Positions 1-6,975 are shown, numbered from the stretch's first letter. The stretch: DNA of 15,691 nucleotides from an uncultured Eubacteriales bacterium (GCA_900544945.1 UQXG01000038.1:1-15691); one strand, 5' to 3'. Notes: a model not told the origin generated them from the letters alone. A program made the numbers and translations.

Positions 1-14
1 AGAAGAGAACCTCT

Positions 15-1043
15 ATGAATATGAATTTCAAGCGTAAGCTGCCCATCCCTAAAGAAATCAAGGAGCAGTATCCCCTGACTGCCGAGTTGGCCCGGGTCAA
101 GGAGGCCAGGGATCGGCAGATTGCGGATATTTTCACCGGGAAGGACAATCGGATGGTGCTGATTATCGGTCCCTGCTCAGCCGATCGGGAGGATGCGGTG
201 CTGGATTACTGCCACCGGCTGGCGCGCTTGCAGGAAGTCGTGAAGGACAAGCTTCTGCTGATTCCCCGGGTGTATACCAACAAACCCCGAACCACCGGCG
301 CAGGCTACAAGGGGCTTCTGCACCAACCAGACCCGGAGGGCAAGCCCGACATGCTCCAGGGGGTCATTGCCATTCGCCGGCTTCACACCAATGTGCTGGC
401 GGAAACTGGCCTGTCCACCGCCGATGAAATGCTGTACCCGGATAATTATCGGTATCTTTCCGATTTGCTGGCCTATGTGGCCGTGGGGGCCCGGAGCGTG
501 GAAAATCAGGAGCACCGGCTGACCTCCAGCGGCATTGCCGTTCCGGTGGGTATGAAGAACCCCACCAGCGGGGATATTTCCGTTATGCTCAATTCCATTC
601 TGGCCGCTCAGAGCGGACATACCTTTATTTACCGTGGCTGGGAGGTAGACACCACCGGCAATCCCCTGGCTCATGCCATCCTCCGGGGTTATGTGAATAA
701 GCATGGCGAGGCCATTCCCAACTACCACTATGAGGATTTGGAGCACCTGTATCAGAATTATCAGGCCAAAGGACTTCAGAACATGGCACTGATTGTGGAC
801 ACCAACCACTCCAATTCCGCCAAAAAGTATGACCAGCAGCCCAGAATCTGCAAGGATGTGCTTTACACCTGCCGCCACAGTGCCCAGATTCGTTCCATGG
901 TCAAGGGTTTTATGATCGAATCCTACTTAGAAAACGGCAGCCAGAAGATCGGCGAGGGAGTCTATGGCAAATCCATCACGGATCCCTGTATCGGCTGGCC
1001 GGAGACCGAGCGACTGGTGAAAGAAATCGCTGAACTGTTTTGA
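15..1043 (+). CDS. aroF: 3-deoxy-7-phosphoheptulonate (DAHP) synthase, AroF/G/H type
   Basis: Condenses phosphoenolpyruvate with erythrose 4-phosphate, the first step of the shikimate pathway to aromatic amino acids; cytosolic, metal dependent. At 342 residues it is close to the ~350 of E. coli AroG. Visible family signatures are IIGPCSAD (about residues 50-57), the substrate loop RVYTNKPRTTGAGYKG (about 84-99), GARSVENQEHR (about 157-167), GMKNPTSGD (about 178-186), DTNHSNS (about 263-269) and KGFMIESYLENG (about 298-309). These cover the PEP/E4P and metal ligands of class I enzymes. The start at 15 (MNMNF) has only a weak purine-rich AGAAGAG in front, and a second ATG lies two codons on. 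The promoter is outside the window. It is monocistronic in view and ends in a strong terminator, convergent with the oad genes. Which feedback inhibitor it senses cannot be read from the sequence, so the F/G/H letter is arbitrary. Confidence 0.95.
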   Translation: MNMNFKRKLPIPKEIKEQYPLTAELARVKEARDRQIADIFTGKDNRMVLIIGPCSADREDAVLDYCHRLARLQEVVKDKLLLIPRVYTNKPRTTGAGYKGLLHQPDPEGKPDMLQGVIAIRRLHTNVLAETGLSTADEMLYPDNYRYLSDLLAYVAVGARSVENQEHRLTSSGIAVPVGMKNPTSGDISVMLNSILAAQSGHTFIYRGWEVDTTGNPLAHAILRGYVNKHGEAIPNYHYEDLEHLYQNYQAKGLQNMALIVDTNHSNSAKKYDQQPRICKDVLYTCRHSAQIRSMVKGFMIESYLENGSQKIGEGVYGKSITDPCIGWPETERLVKEIAELF

Positions 1044-1056
1044 AGAAAATTGGGAA

Positions 1057-1091
1057 GGGCGGCTCGGATGAGCCGCCCTCTTTTTTATTTT
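1057..1091 (+). terminator. Intrinsic terminator of the DAHP synthase gene
   Basis: A perfect 9-bp stem (GGGCGGCTC 1057-1065 with GAGCCGCCC 1070-1078) with a 4-nt loop is followed by a T-rich tract (TCTTTTTTATTTT). It starts 13 bases after the aroF stop. The stop codon of the convergent minus-strand small gene (1085-1087) lies inside the T tract. On the minus strand the hairpin is followed only by a weak T-rich run, so it may also end that unit, but less efficiently. Confidence 0.92.
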
Positions 1092-1210
1092 GATGTCAGC
1101 TTGTTCAGAAGCCAGATGACCACTGCAATCGCGCCGATGACCAGGAAAATACCGACCATGCCCTTCCCCAGCATGGGGAGGGTCTGAGCCAACGCATCCG
1201 GATACAGCAT
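1085..1210 (-). CDS. 41-residue single-span OadG-like (gamma) subunit of a sodium pump decarboxylase
   Basis: A short ORF of 41 codons plus TAA. It has a textbook ribosome binding site (TAAGGAGGTGTGC, ending a few bases before the ATG at 1210) and lies 13 bp after oadB. The product begins MLYPDALAQTLPMLGKGM. It then has one hydrophobic helix of about 18 residues (GIFLVIGAIAVVIWLL) and a short basic tail ending NKLTSK. One N-terminal membrane span is the mark of OadG/MmdD-type gamma or delta subunits, which stabilise the decarboxylase complex. Those proteins usually have a longer hydrophilic tail (about 80 residues or more), so this one is a minimal version. The OadG assignment rests on the span and on linkage to oadB; sequence identity alone would not prove it. 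That it is a real gene is well supported by the RBS, spacing and helix. Confidence 0.8.
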   Translation of the reverse strand: MLYPDALAQTLPMLGKGMVGIFLVIGAIAVVIWLLNKLTSK

Positions 1211-1223
1211 AATGCACACCTCC

Positions 1224-2345
1224 TTAATAGCCCATCAGGGACAGAATCAGGCCGCCTGCCACCACCGAGGCAATCTGACCGGAAACGTTGACACTGATGG
1301 AATACATAAGCAGGAAGTTCTGATTGTCCTCCTGAAGACCCATTTGGTTCACCACCCGACCGCTCATGGGGAAAGCGGAGATTCCCGCCGCGCCGATCAT
1401 GGGATTGATTTTCTTCCCCTCCGGCAGGAACAGGTTGATGAGCTTGGCGAAAAGTACGCCGCCCACAGTATCCCCCACAAAGGCAACCAGTCCCAGGCCC
1501 AGAATCAGCAGGGTGTCCGGCCGGACGAACTGCTCCGCCGTCATCTGGCTGGCGACGGTCAGACCCAGCAGAATGGTAATGAGGTTTGCCAGGGTGCTTT
1601 GGGCGGTTTCGGACAGGGCATTCAGCACGCCGCACTCCCGCAAGAGGTTACCGAACATCAGGAAGCCTACCAGGCTTGCGCTGGCGGGAGCGGCAATTCC
1701 GGCAATCATGGTTACTAGGACGGGAAACAGAATCCGGGTCAGGCGGCTGACCTTCCCCTTCTGATAGGGCATCCGGATCAGCCGCTCCTTTTTTGTGGTC
1801 ACAAGACGAATCACCGGCGGCTGGACAATGGGCACCAGGGCCATATAGCTGTAGGCGGCTACCATAATAGCTCCCAGATATTTGGAGCCCAGAACGTTTG
1901 CCACGAAAATAGCCGTGGGACCATCGGCGGCACCGATGACCGCAATAGAGGCCGCGTCCTTCAAATCAAAGAAGAAACCAGCCAGCACCAGGGTCAGGAA
2001 AATGCCGAACTGAGCCGCGGCACCGAACAGCAGCAGCCAGGGCTTTTCCAGCAGGGGGCCAAAATCGATCATGGCACCGATGCCGATGAAAAGCAGCAGC
2101 GGGAAAAGCTCATTGGCCATGCCCGCCTGGAACAGGACGCTGAGGGCTCCCTCCACCTCCCCCTGGGTGATGGCACCGGACAGGGGCAGATTTACAAGGA
2201 TGGCGCCGAAGCCCATGGGGAGCAGCAGACTTGGCTCCATTTTCCTGGCAATGGCCAGATAAATGAGCAGTCCGCCGATGGCCCACATGAGTACCATCTG
2301 AGGGGTTATGTTTGCAAAGTTTTCGAATAATGACAGAATTTCCAT
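1224..2345 (-). CDS. oadB: Sodium ion-translocating decarboxylase beta subunit (OadB/MmdB/GcdB type)
   Basis: Polytopic membrane protein of 373 residues, the Na+ channel and carboxybiotin-decarboxylating subunit of oxaloacetate, methylmalonyl-CoA or glutaconyl-CoA decarboxylases. It carries the residues known to be essential in Klebsiella OadB. GAADGPTAIF contains the region IIIa Asp (D141 here). NPMIGAAGISAFPMSGR contains N314, G318, S323 and R330, at exactly the spacing of N373, G377, S382 and R389. VGDTVGG (290-296) is also family typical. The start is the ATG at 2345, preceded by AAGGAGG; an in-frame extension upstream to 2432 lies inside the leader RNA and is not used. It is followed by the small gamma-like gene. 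No alpha (carboxytransferase) or biotin-carrier gene is nearby, so the substrate cannot be told. The leader holds a riboswitch-like RNA and a terminator. Confidence 0.93.
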   Translation of the reverse strand: MEILSLFENFANITPQMVLMWAIGGLLIYLAIARKMEPSLLLPMGFGAILVNLPLSGAITQGEVEGALSVLFQAGMANELFPLLLFIGIGAMIDFGPLLEKPWLLLFGAAAQFGIFLTLVLAGFFFDLKDAASIAVIGAADGPTAIFVANVLGSKYLGAIMVAAYSYMALVPIVQPPVIRLVTTKKERLIRMPYQKGKVSRLTRILFPVLVTMIAGIAAPASASLVGFLMFGNLLRECGVLNALSETAQSTLANLITILLGLTVASQMTAEQFVRPDTLLILGLGLVAFVGDTVGGVLFAKLINLFLPEGKKINPMIGAAGISAFPMSGRVVNQMGLQEDNQNFLLMYSISVNVSGQIASVVAGGLILSLMGY

Positions 2346-2379
2346 ATGTTTCCTCCTTCTTTGCCGTGAAAGAGGATAC

Positions 2380-2423
2380 AAAAAGAGACCTCTATCACAG
2401 CACAAAACTGTGATAAAAGTCTC
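2380..2423 (-). terminator. Riboswitch-controlled intrinsic terminator in the oadB leader
   Basis: On the minus strand GAGACTTTTATCACAG (2423-2408) pairs with CTGTGATAGAGGTCTC (2400-2385) around a 7-nt loop. The three central positions pair as G-U, A-U and G-U, giving a near-continuous 16-bp stem, followed by TTTTT (2384-2380). The 5' arm contains the whole 3' strand of the aptamer's closing helix (CTTTTATC, 2419-2412). Terminator and folded aptamer are therefore mutually exclusive. The gene start lies 35 bases further on, so control is most likely at transcription elongation rather than by hiding the ribosome binding site. Confidence 0.87.
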
Positions 2424-2503
2424 AAGCGTCAAGCATGACCCCGGGCGTTCGCCGTGATGACGAGACCATGCGGCGGCACCGCCGCCCCCTACTCCCTTTT
2501 ATC
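2412..2503 (-). promoter_or_regulatory. yybP-ykoY-like (Mn2+) riboswitch aptamer upstream of oadB
   Basis: Read on the minus strand, P1 is GATAAAAG (2503-2496) paired with CTTTTATC (2419-2412). It is followed at once by the GGAGTAG loop segment (2495-2489) typical of yybP-ykoY RNAs. Next comes a P2 hairpin GGCGGC-GGT-GCCGCC (2486-2472). P3 is CGTCA (2462-2458) with TGACG (2431-2427), starting CGTCATCA and enclosing a small GC hairpin. The 3' side reads GAGAC into P1, comparable to the AAGACC-UUU end of known members. This is the order of the Lactococcus lactis aptamer as I remember it. Known members sense Mn2+ and act as ON switches; here P1 formation blocks the terminator, which also predicts an ON switch. 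I have not run a covariance model. A different cation-sensing class with a related fold is the main alternative. Confidence 0.75.
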
Positions 2504-2512
2504 TTGTAATTC

Positions 2513-2541
2513 AGTATATGTCAAGTGTTGGAAAAAGTCAA
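2513..2541 (-). promoter_or_regulatory. Sigma-A type promoter of the oadB unit
   Basis: Minus strand: TTGACT (2541-2536), 17-bp spacer, TATACT (2518-2513), each 5 of 6 to consensus. The predicted start, about 7 bases on (near 2505), falls just before the first base of the aptamer's P1 helix, so the whole riboswitch would be transcribed. A perfect TTGACA inside the spacer (2524-2519) would instead start transcription within the aptamer and is less likely to be used. Confidence 0.82.
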
Positions 2542-2542
2542 G

Positions 2543-2580
2543 AAAAAATTGCCGGGGAAACATACGCTTTCCCGGCAATT
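2543..2580 (-). terminator. Intrinsic terminator at the end of the asp23-alkD operon
   Basis: On the minus strand AATTGCCGGGAAA pairs with TTTCCCCGGCAATT (one extra C) around a 7-nt loop, followed by TTTTTT. It begins 10 bases after the stop codon of the AlkD-like gene. The oadB -35 element overlaps or abuts its T tract, so one unit ends almost exactly where the next begins. Confidence 0.9.
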
Positions 2581-2589
2581 GCCAATAAA

Positions 2590-3267
2590 TTATGCTTTTA
2601 TCCGACAGGTTTTCAGAAATTCCTTATGTTCCGGCGGTACCCGGAAGCTCTCCACCGCCTTCTGAATGGTCTTGTTGTGAATCCAGACCTCCAGGCGACA
2701 TCCGGTGATGTAAGGCAGTGTAGCATCATACTGCTTGGCAAGAGCCGTGGCAAAGTACCAGGCCACCATCATGTTCACATAGTACTCGTCACTTTTCACG
2801 GAAGCGGCCATTTCCAGAAATTCCGGACGGAAGTCTTCGTCCAGGAAGTGGCACAGCAGCATTCCCAAGCCGAAACGGACGGTGTAAGGCGCAGGCGACA
2901 CCAGCCATTTGGAAATCAGGGGCAGCAGCTTTTCCTGATTCCGGAAGGCCTTAGGCCGCAGCTGGTCGCAGGTAGCCCAGTTGTTCACATAGGGCAGGAA
3001 CGCTTCCACTGCCCGGGCGGTCTTGTCAAAATCCTTTTCCCGCTCCAAAAGGAATGCGTGAATCTGGTTCTCCTCAAAATACCGATGAGGTAGGTTCTCT
3101 TGGAAGGCTTCCCCATCCTCCAATTCCCTGGCCAACTGCCGCAGAACCGGAGTACGCACGCCTAAGATGGTCTCCGGGTCAACAGTGGGCAGGAGCCTTC
3201 GCTGCATGTCCCGATAGACCGGATCCTGATGGCGCAGAAGCACCCTGTACAGCTCCCCGGAAACCAT
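2590..3267 (-). CDS. AlkD-like DNA alkylation repair protein (HEAT-like DNA glycosylase)
   Basis: A 225-residue protein of the DNA alkylation repair family, whose members excise N3- and N7-alkylated purines by gripping the backbone of the lesion with HEAT-like helical repeats. The four active-site residues described for Bacillus cereus AlkD have clear counterparts: Trp97 and Asp101 in NWATCDQL (spaced by four, as Trp109/Asp113), Arg131 in YTVRFGLG, and Trp170 in MMVAWYFA. The Arg-to-Trp spacing of 39 equals that of AlkD. Family motifs ENQIHAFLL (66-74) and HNKTIQKAVES (197-207) are also present. Its ATG directly abuts the TGA of ispA, with GGAGAG a few bases upstream inside ispA, so it is probably translationally coupled. 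It is the last gene of the operon. Its presence at the end of this housekeeping cluster is unusual compared with Bacillus, where dxs follows ispA. Confidence 0.88.
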   Translation of the reverse strand: MVSGELYRVLLRHQDPVYRDMQRRLLPTVDPETILGVRTPVLRQLARELEDGEAFQENLPHRYFEENQIHAFLLEREKDFDKTARAVEAFLPYVNNWATCDQLRPKAFRNQEKLLPLISKWLVSPAPYTVRFGLGMLLCHFLDEDFRPEFLEMAASVKSDEYYVNMMVAWYFATALAKQYDATLPYITGCRLEVWIHNKTIQKAVESFRVPPEHKEFLKTCRIKA

Positions 3268-4143
3268 TCAGGCTCTCCGGTCGGTCAGGCTCTTGGCAAG
3301 CGTCACCAGATAATCCTTTTCTGCAAAAGCATCCAGGGCGGCGATGGCCTCCTGGGTGTACCGCTCTACCAGCTCACCGCATTTGTCCAGGCCGTAGAGC
3401 CGAACGAAGGTATTTTTCTCCGCGTCCATGCCGGTAGCCTTGCCCAGCTCTGCCTGGGAGCCAATGACGTCCAGCATGTCGTCCCGAATCTGGAAGGCCA
3501 GACCCAGCAGCGCCGCAAACCGGGCGGCGGCCTCCTTCTGGGCTTCCGTGCCGTCTCCGGCGATAACGCCCAGGACGCAGGGGGCGGTGATCAGCCTGCC
3601 GGTTTTCCGGCTCTGGATATCCAGCACCTCCTGCTTCGTGCACCTCCGCTCTTCGCTCATGATATCCAGCACCTGGCCGCCGATCATGCCCAAAGACCCG
3701 GCGCATTCGCTCAAAACCCCAATGGCCTCCCCGATTTTTCCGGGCTCCGGAAGTTCCGTCCGGGTGGCCACGGCAAAGGCGTCGGTGAGAAGTGCGTCCC
3801 CTGCCAACACGGCCATACCTTCGCCGTAGACCTTGTGGTTTGTCAGGCGGCCCCGGCGGTAATCGTCGTTGTCCATGCAGGGCAGGTCGTCATGAATCAG
3901 GCTGTAGGTATGAATCATCTCCACGGCGGCGCCAAAGGGCAACGCCTTCTCCGGCTCCCCGCCGCACACCCGACAGAATTCCAGAGCCAGAATGGGCCGC
4001 AGACGCTTGCCTCCGGCAAGCAAGCTGTAGTTGGCCGCCTCAAAAATGGGCTTCTGAGGCTCGCTTTCAAAGGGTGCGTAGACGGAGGCAAGGTAATTTT
4101 CAATCATTTCCCGGTAGACCCGGGTCTGCTCCTCAAATTGCAT
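3268..4143 (-). CDS. ispA: Farnesyl diphosphate synthase (polyprenyl synthetase)
   Basis: A 291-residue trans-prenyltransferase that condenses dimethylallyl/geranyl diphosphate with isopentenyl diphosphate in the cytosol, feeding undecaprenyl, heptaprenyl and quinone pathways. Both aspartate-rich motifs are intact: the first in IHDDLPCMDNDDYRRGR (about residues 84-100) and the second in FQIRDDMLDV (about 217-226). GGKRLRP (about 44-50) and KTGRLI (about 180-185) are present as in E. coli IspA. The tyrosine a few residues before the first motif (YSLIHDD) resembles E. coli IspA and suggests a C15 product. I place the start at the ATG 4143, 9 bases after AGGAGGAGG; the GTG one codon earlier (4146) is an alternative. 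It overlaps the xseB end by 11 bp and abuts the alkD-like start. Confidence 0.93.
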   Translation of the reverse strand: MQFEEQTRVYREMIENYLASVYAPFESEPQKPIFEAANYSLLAGGKRLRPILALEFCRVCGGEPEKALPFGAAVEMIHTYSLIHDDLPCMDNDDYRRGRLTNHKVYGEGMAVLAGDALLTDAFAVATRTELPEPGKIGEAIGVLSECAGSLGMIGGQVLDIMSEERRCTKQEVLDIQSRKTGRLITAPCVLGVIAGDGTEAQKEAAARFAALLGLAFQIRDDMLDVIGSQAELGKATGMDAEKNTFVRLYGLDKCGELVERYTQEAIAALDAFAEKDYLVTLAKSLTDRRA

Positions 4144-4366
4144 CACCGAAGGCCTCCTCCTGAGGGCTTCCGTCGGGCCCTGCCATGATTTTCTTCACTT
4201 GCAGCTGGGCCTCGTCCAGAAGCTTCTGGCAGCTGCGCACCAGCTCTGTGCCCTCCTGGAAGAGCTTCAGAGACTCTTCCAGGGCCACATCTCCCCGCTC
4301 CATTGCCCGGACGATCTGTTCCAAACGAGCCATGGATGCCTCAAAAGTCTGATTTTCGGAATTCAT
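4133..4366 (-). CDS. xseB: Exodeoxyribonuclease VII small subunit
   Basis: A 77-residue protein, normal length for the family, mostly helical. It has the usual features TFEASMARLEQIVRAMERGD near residues 7-26, LEESLKLFQEG near 29-39 and a C-terminal coiled-coil-like helix. Several copies of XseB bind XseA to form exonuclease VII, which degrades single-stranded DNA from both ends. The start overlaps the xseA stop in an ATGA junction, with AAGGAGG upstream. The end overlaps ispA. The pairing with xseA is the normal arrangement. Confidence 0.95.
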   Translation of the reverse strand: MNSENQTFEASMARLEQIVRAMERGDVALEESLKLFQEGTELVRSCQKLLDEAQLQVKKIMAGPDGSPQEEAFGDAI

Positions 4367-5571
4367 TTTCTTGCCTCCTTATTCATGACGGTGGCGCACA
4401 ATGTGCCGTCCTCCAGAGAAATTTGAACCCGCTCCCCGATCTCCGTCTGGGAGACGGAGCGAACCACCGTGCCATCTTCCTTCCGGGTCATGGAATAGCC
4501 CCGGGTGAGCACTTTCAAGGGACTCATGGCGTCCAGCTTGGCGGCGGCGGCAATATATTTCTGCTTTCTGGCCGCAAGGCTCTGATTCTGGGCGGAAATC
4601 AGCCGGTTTTTCAGAAGTAAAAGCTGCTGCCCCTTCTGTTCCAGATAGCCTGTGGGGCTTTGCAGGGCGGGAGAGGCCGCCAGTGCATTCAGATGCTGCC
4701 GGGAGGCCTTGATCTGCCGGGTCAGAGCCGCAGCCATGGCGCTGACCTGAGCGTCCAGGCTTTGGCGCAAAGCATCCTGGTCAGGAACCGCCAGTTCTGC
4801 CGCATTGGAAGGGGTTGCCGCCCGGAGGTCGGCAACGTAATCGGAAATGGTCACATCCGGCTCATGGCCTACGGCGGAAATCACCGGAATCTGAGAATGG
4901 TAAATGGCCAGTGCTACCTGTTCGTCATTAAAAGCCCACAAATCCTCGATGGAGCCGCCGCCCCGACCTACAATCAACAGGTCTGCCAATTGATAATAGT
5001 TGGCGTAGCGGATAGCAGAGACGATTTCTCCCGGAGCCTGGGCACCCTGAACCCGGACGGGAAGCAGGTATACCTTACTCAAGGGATAACGCTTGTTCAG
5101 AATTCGCAGCATGTCGTGAACCGCCGCACCGGCGGAGCTGGTGATAATGCCGATCCTGCCGGGATACCTGGGCAGAGGCTTCTTATGAGCCGGGTCGAAA
5201 AGCCCCTGGGCCGCCAGCTTTTTTTTCAGCTGCTCAAAGGCAACGTACAGATCACCCACGCCGTCGACCGTCAATGACACGCAGTACAGCTGATAGGCTC
5301 CGTCTCTGGGGTACACGGAGACCTTGCCTACGGCAATCACCTTCATGCCGTTTTCCGGCCGGAACCGGAGCCGCATGGCATTGCCCTTGAACATAACGCA
5401 GCGCAGGGCACTGGCCTCGTCCTTCAGGGTAAAATAGTGGTGGCCGGAAGGGTACTGCTTGTAGTTGCTGATCTCGCCCCGGACAGCCACGGTATTGAGT
5501 AACGGGTCGGCATCCATCCGGCCTCGGATGTATTCGTTCAGCTGGGTAATGGAAAGCACCTGCTGCTCCAT
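4363..5571 (-). CDS. xseA: Exodeoxyribonuclease VII large subunit
   Basis: The catalytic subunit of exonuclease VII, 402 residues, cytosolic. The N-terminal OB-fold carries VRGEISNYKQYPSGHHYFTL and RCVMFKGNA (about residues 25-65). The nuclease core has GRIGIITSSAGAAVHDML (about 138-155), GRGGGSIEDLWAFNDE (about 202-217) and ISAVGHEPDVTISD (about 231-244). A helical C-terminal region of about 130 residues is rich in Gln, Leu and Ala and would bind XseB. I choose the ATG at 5571, 7 bases after GGAGG. The in-frame GTG at 5577 would sit on top of that site. There is a 2-bp gap from the stop of the TsaD-like gene and a 4-bp overlap with xseB. Confidence 0.95.
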   Translation of the reverse strand: MEQQVLSITQLNEYIRGRMDADPLLNTVAVRGEISNYKQYPSGHHYFTLKDEASALRCVMFKGNAMRLRFRPENGMKVIAVGKVSVYPRDGAYQLYCVSLTVDGVGDLYVAFEQLKKKLAAQGLFDPAHKKPLPRYPGRIGIITSSAGAAVHDMLRILNKRYPLSKVYLLPVRVQGAQAPGEIVSAIRYANYYQLADLLIVGRGGGSIEDLWAFNDEQVALAIYHSQIPVISAVGHEPDVTISDYVADLRAATPSNAAELAVPDQDALRQSLDAQVSAMAAALTRQIKASRQHLNALAASPALQSPTGYLEQKGQQLLLLKNRLISAQNQSLAARKQKYIAAAAKLDAMSPLKVLTRGYSMTRKEDGTVVRSVSQTEIGERVQISLEDGTLCATVMNKEARK

Positions 5572-5573
5572 GG

Positions 5574-6497
5574 TCACACCTCCGTACAGCGGCTTGCCAG
5601 CACCGCAACGCCCATGGCGTTATCCGTGGAATACTGGGGCTGGGCAAAAATGGGGTTCAGCGGCTCCAAAACCTGCCGAAGAAGCGTATTGGAAGCCACG
5701 CCCCCGGAAAACACCACCGGCAGCCCCGGATAGGCCTTTAACGCCTGCTGCGTGGCGTGGAAAACCCCGTAAGCAACGCACCGCAAAGCGTAGGCCGCAG
5801 TCTCCGCTGGGTCTCCGTTTGCTTCAAAATACTGCTGCACCTTGTTCTGCATTCCCGAAAAGGAGAAGGTCATGTCCTTGCACTTGACCCGGAAAAAGTC
5901 CTTCCCCGCCGCCTCTCGGCTCAGCGCATCCAGGTGCTTTCCCGATGGGAAGGACAGACCCAGAAGCTGGCCGGTGCGGTCAATAAGCTGCCCGGCGGAA
6001 ATATCCGTGGTTCCGCCGATTTTCGTGCACTTGACCAGCTTCCCCTCCGGCTCCACCAGCAGCAGCTCCGTGGTGCCCCCGGACAGGTGCCAGGCCAGGT
6101 GGGGCGCATCCATCAGCTCCAGGTGTCCCGCACTCCACAGGGATGCGGCCACATGGCCTTGCTGATGGGAAACCTCCACAAGCGGCACATGAAGGGCGTT
6201 GGACAGAAGCGTTGCGTGGGAAAGACCCACCAGAAAGCAGGGCATATAGCTGCCCTCCACCGCCCGGGGCCGGGTGCTGACCCCAACCGCCGTGATCGGG
6301 GATTTCCCGATATGGGAAAACAGCCTGCCGGAAAGCTCCGGCAGGCTTTTGATATGGGCAAATACCGCATCGGACTGCCGAAGACCCAGTTCACCGGATT
6401 TCACAGGCAGGAGCTTCGAGCAGTTCTCCCCTCCGATACCGTCAAAAAAGGCAATGGAGGTAGTGTAATTGCTGGTATCGATACCGATCACGCCCAT
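5574..6497 (-). CDS. TsaD-like (Kae1/Qri7/M22 family) protein, second copy type
   Basis: A 307-residue ASKHA-fold protein of the TsaD/OSGEP family. It starts GVIGIDTSNYTTSIA, the first phosphate-binding segment. It has the metal-binding pair H111/H115 in EVSHQQGHVAAS, SGGTTELLL in the nucleotide site, FSFSGMQNKV, VVFSGGVASN and STDNAMGVAVL near the C-terminus, where TsaD has a metal-ligand Asp. It is shorter than TsaD (about 340) and the HQQGH and TDNAMG motifs deviate from HxEGH and TDNAAM. In many Clostridia a paralogue of TsaD sits in this nusB-xseA position, in place of folD in Bacillus, while tsaD proper is elsewhere. The canonical role would be tRNA t6A37 threonylcarbamoyl transfer; for the paralogue the substrate is unknown. 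The start codon overlaps the nusB stop by one base (TAATG). Confidence 0.85.
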   Translation of the reverse strand: MGVIGIDTSNYTTSIAFFDGIGGENCSKLLPVKSGELGLRQSDAVFAHIKSLPELSGRLFSHIGKSPITAVGVSTRPRAVEGSYMPCFLVGLSHATLLSNALHVPLVEVSHQQGHVAASLWSAGHLELMDAPHLAWHLSGGTTELLLVEPEGKLVKCTKIGGTTDISAGQLIDRTGQLLGLSFPSGKHLDALSREAAGKDFFRVKCKDMTFSFSGMQNKVQQYFEANGDPAETAAYALRCVAYGVFHATQQALKAYPGLPVVFSGGVASNTLLRQVLEPLNPIFAQPQYSTDNAMGVAVLASRCTEV

Positions 6498-6964
6498 TAT
6501 TTCGCTTCCTCAGCTTCGGGCGCGGGCAGACTTCTGACAAAGCTGCCCAGAATTCCGTTGACGAAAGCACCGGTATCGTCGTCGTGATATTTTTTGGCAA
6601 TGCGCACCGCCTCGGACACGGCGACCCCCGCGGGCACGTCCTCCACATAGAGAATCTCAAACATGGCCAGCCGGAGAATGCACCGAGCCAGCCTGGAAAT
6701 TCGGCTGATGTCCCAACCGATGGAGAATTTGCGAATCTGCTCGTCCAGCTCATCCTCCCGGTTGGCAACGCCGGTGACCACCGTGTCGATGTAGCGCAGC
6801 TGAGCCCGGCTGGGCCGCTCGGCGTAGACATCGGTCTCCTGGCTGAGCTTTGCGTAGTATTCCTTTTCCAGCCGGGTGGCAATGACGCTTTCCGGCTCCT
6901 CGCCGGTGAAGGCCCGTCCGTAGATCAAATGCAGTGCCAGCTCTCTGGCATTTCCTCTTGTCAT
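6497..6964 (-). CDS. nusB: Transcription antitermination factor NusB
   Basis: A 155-residue all-helical protein that with NusE (S10) binds boxA RNA in rRNA leaders and supports antitermination. It begins MTRGNARELALHLIYG, matching the typical R-x-x-R/A-R-E-x-A-x-x-x-L-Y start. The C-terminal half carries ISRLARCILRLAMFEILY, then VAVSEAVRIAKKY and FVNGILGS, all standard NusB features. The start is the ATG at 6964, 8 bases after AAGGG; a TTG two codons upstream coincides with the ribosome binding site. It lies 11 bp after asp23, the same order as in many Firmicutes, and overlaps the next gene by one base. The acidic tail after residue 147 is short and probably disordered. Confidence 0.95.
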   Translation of the reverse strand: MTRGNARELALHLIYGRAFTGEEPESVIATRLEKEYYAKLSQETDVYAERPSRAQLRYIDTVVTGVANREDELDEQIRKFSIGWDISRISRLARCILRLAMFEILYVEDVPAGVAVSEAVRIAKKYHDDDTGAFVNGILGSFVRSLPAPEAEEAK

Positions 6965-6975
6965 ACCCAAATCCC

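Noticed and set aside
2345..2433. N-terminal extension of oadB upstream to 2432
   Set aside because: The 29 extra codons read through the terminator and leader and lack a ribosome binding site; the ATG at 2345 has AAGGAGG at proper spacing.
2496..2524. TTGACA with a TAAAAG box as the oadB promoter
   Set aside because: It would start transcription inside the aptamer and lose the 5' strand of P1. TTGACT-17-TATACT places the start just before P1 and has the better -10.
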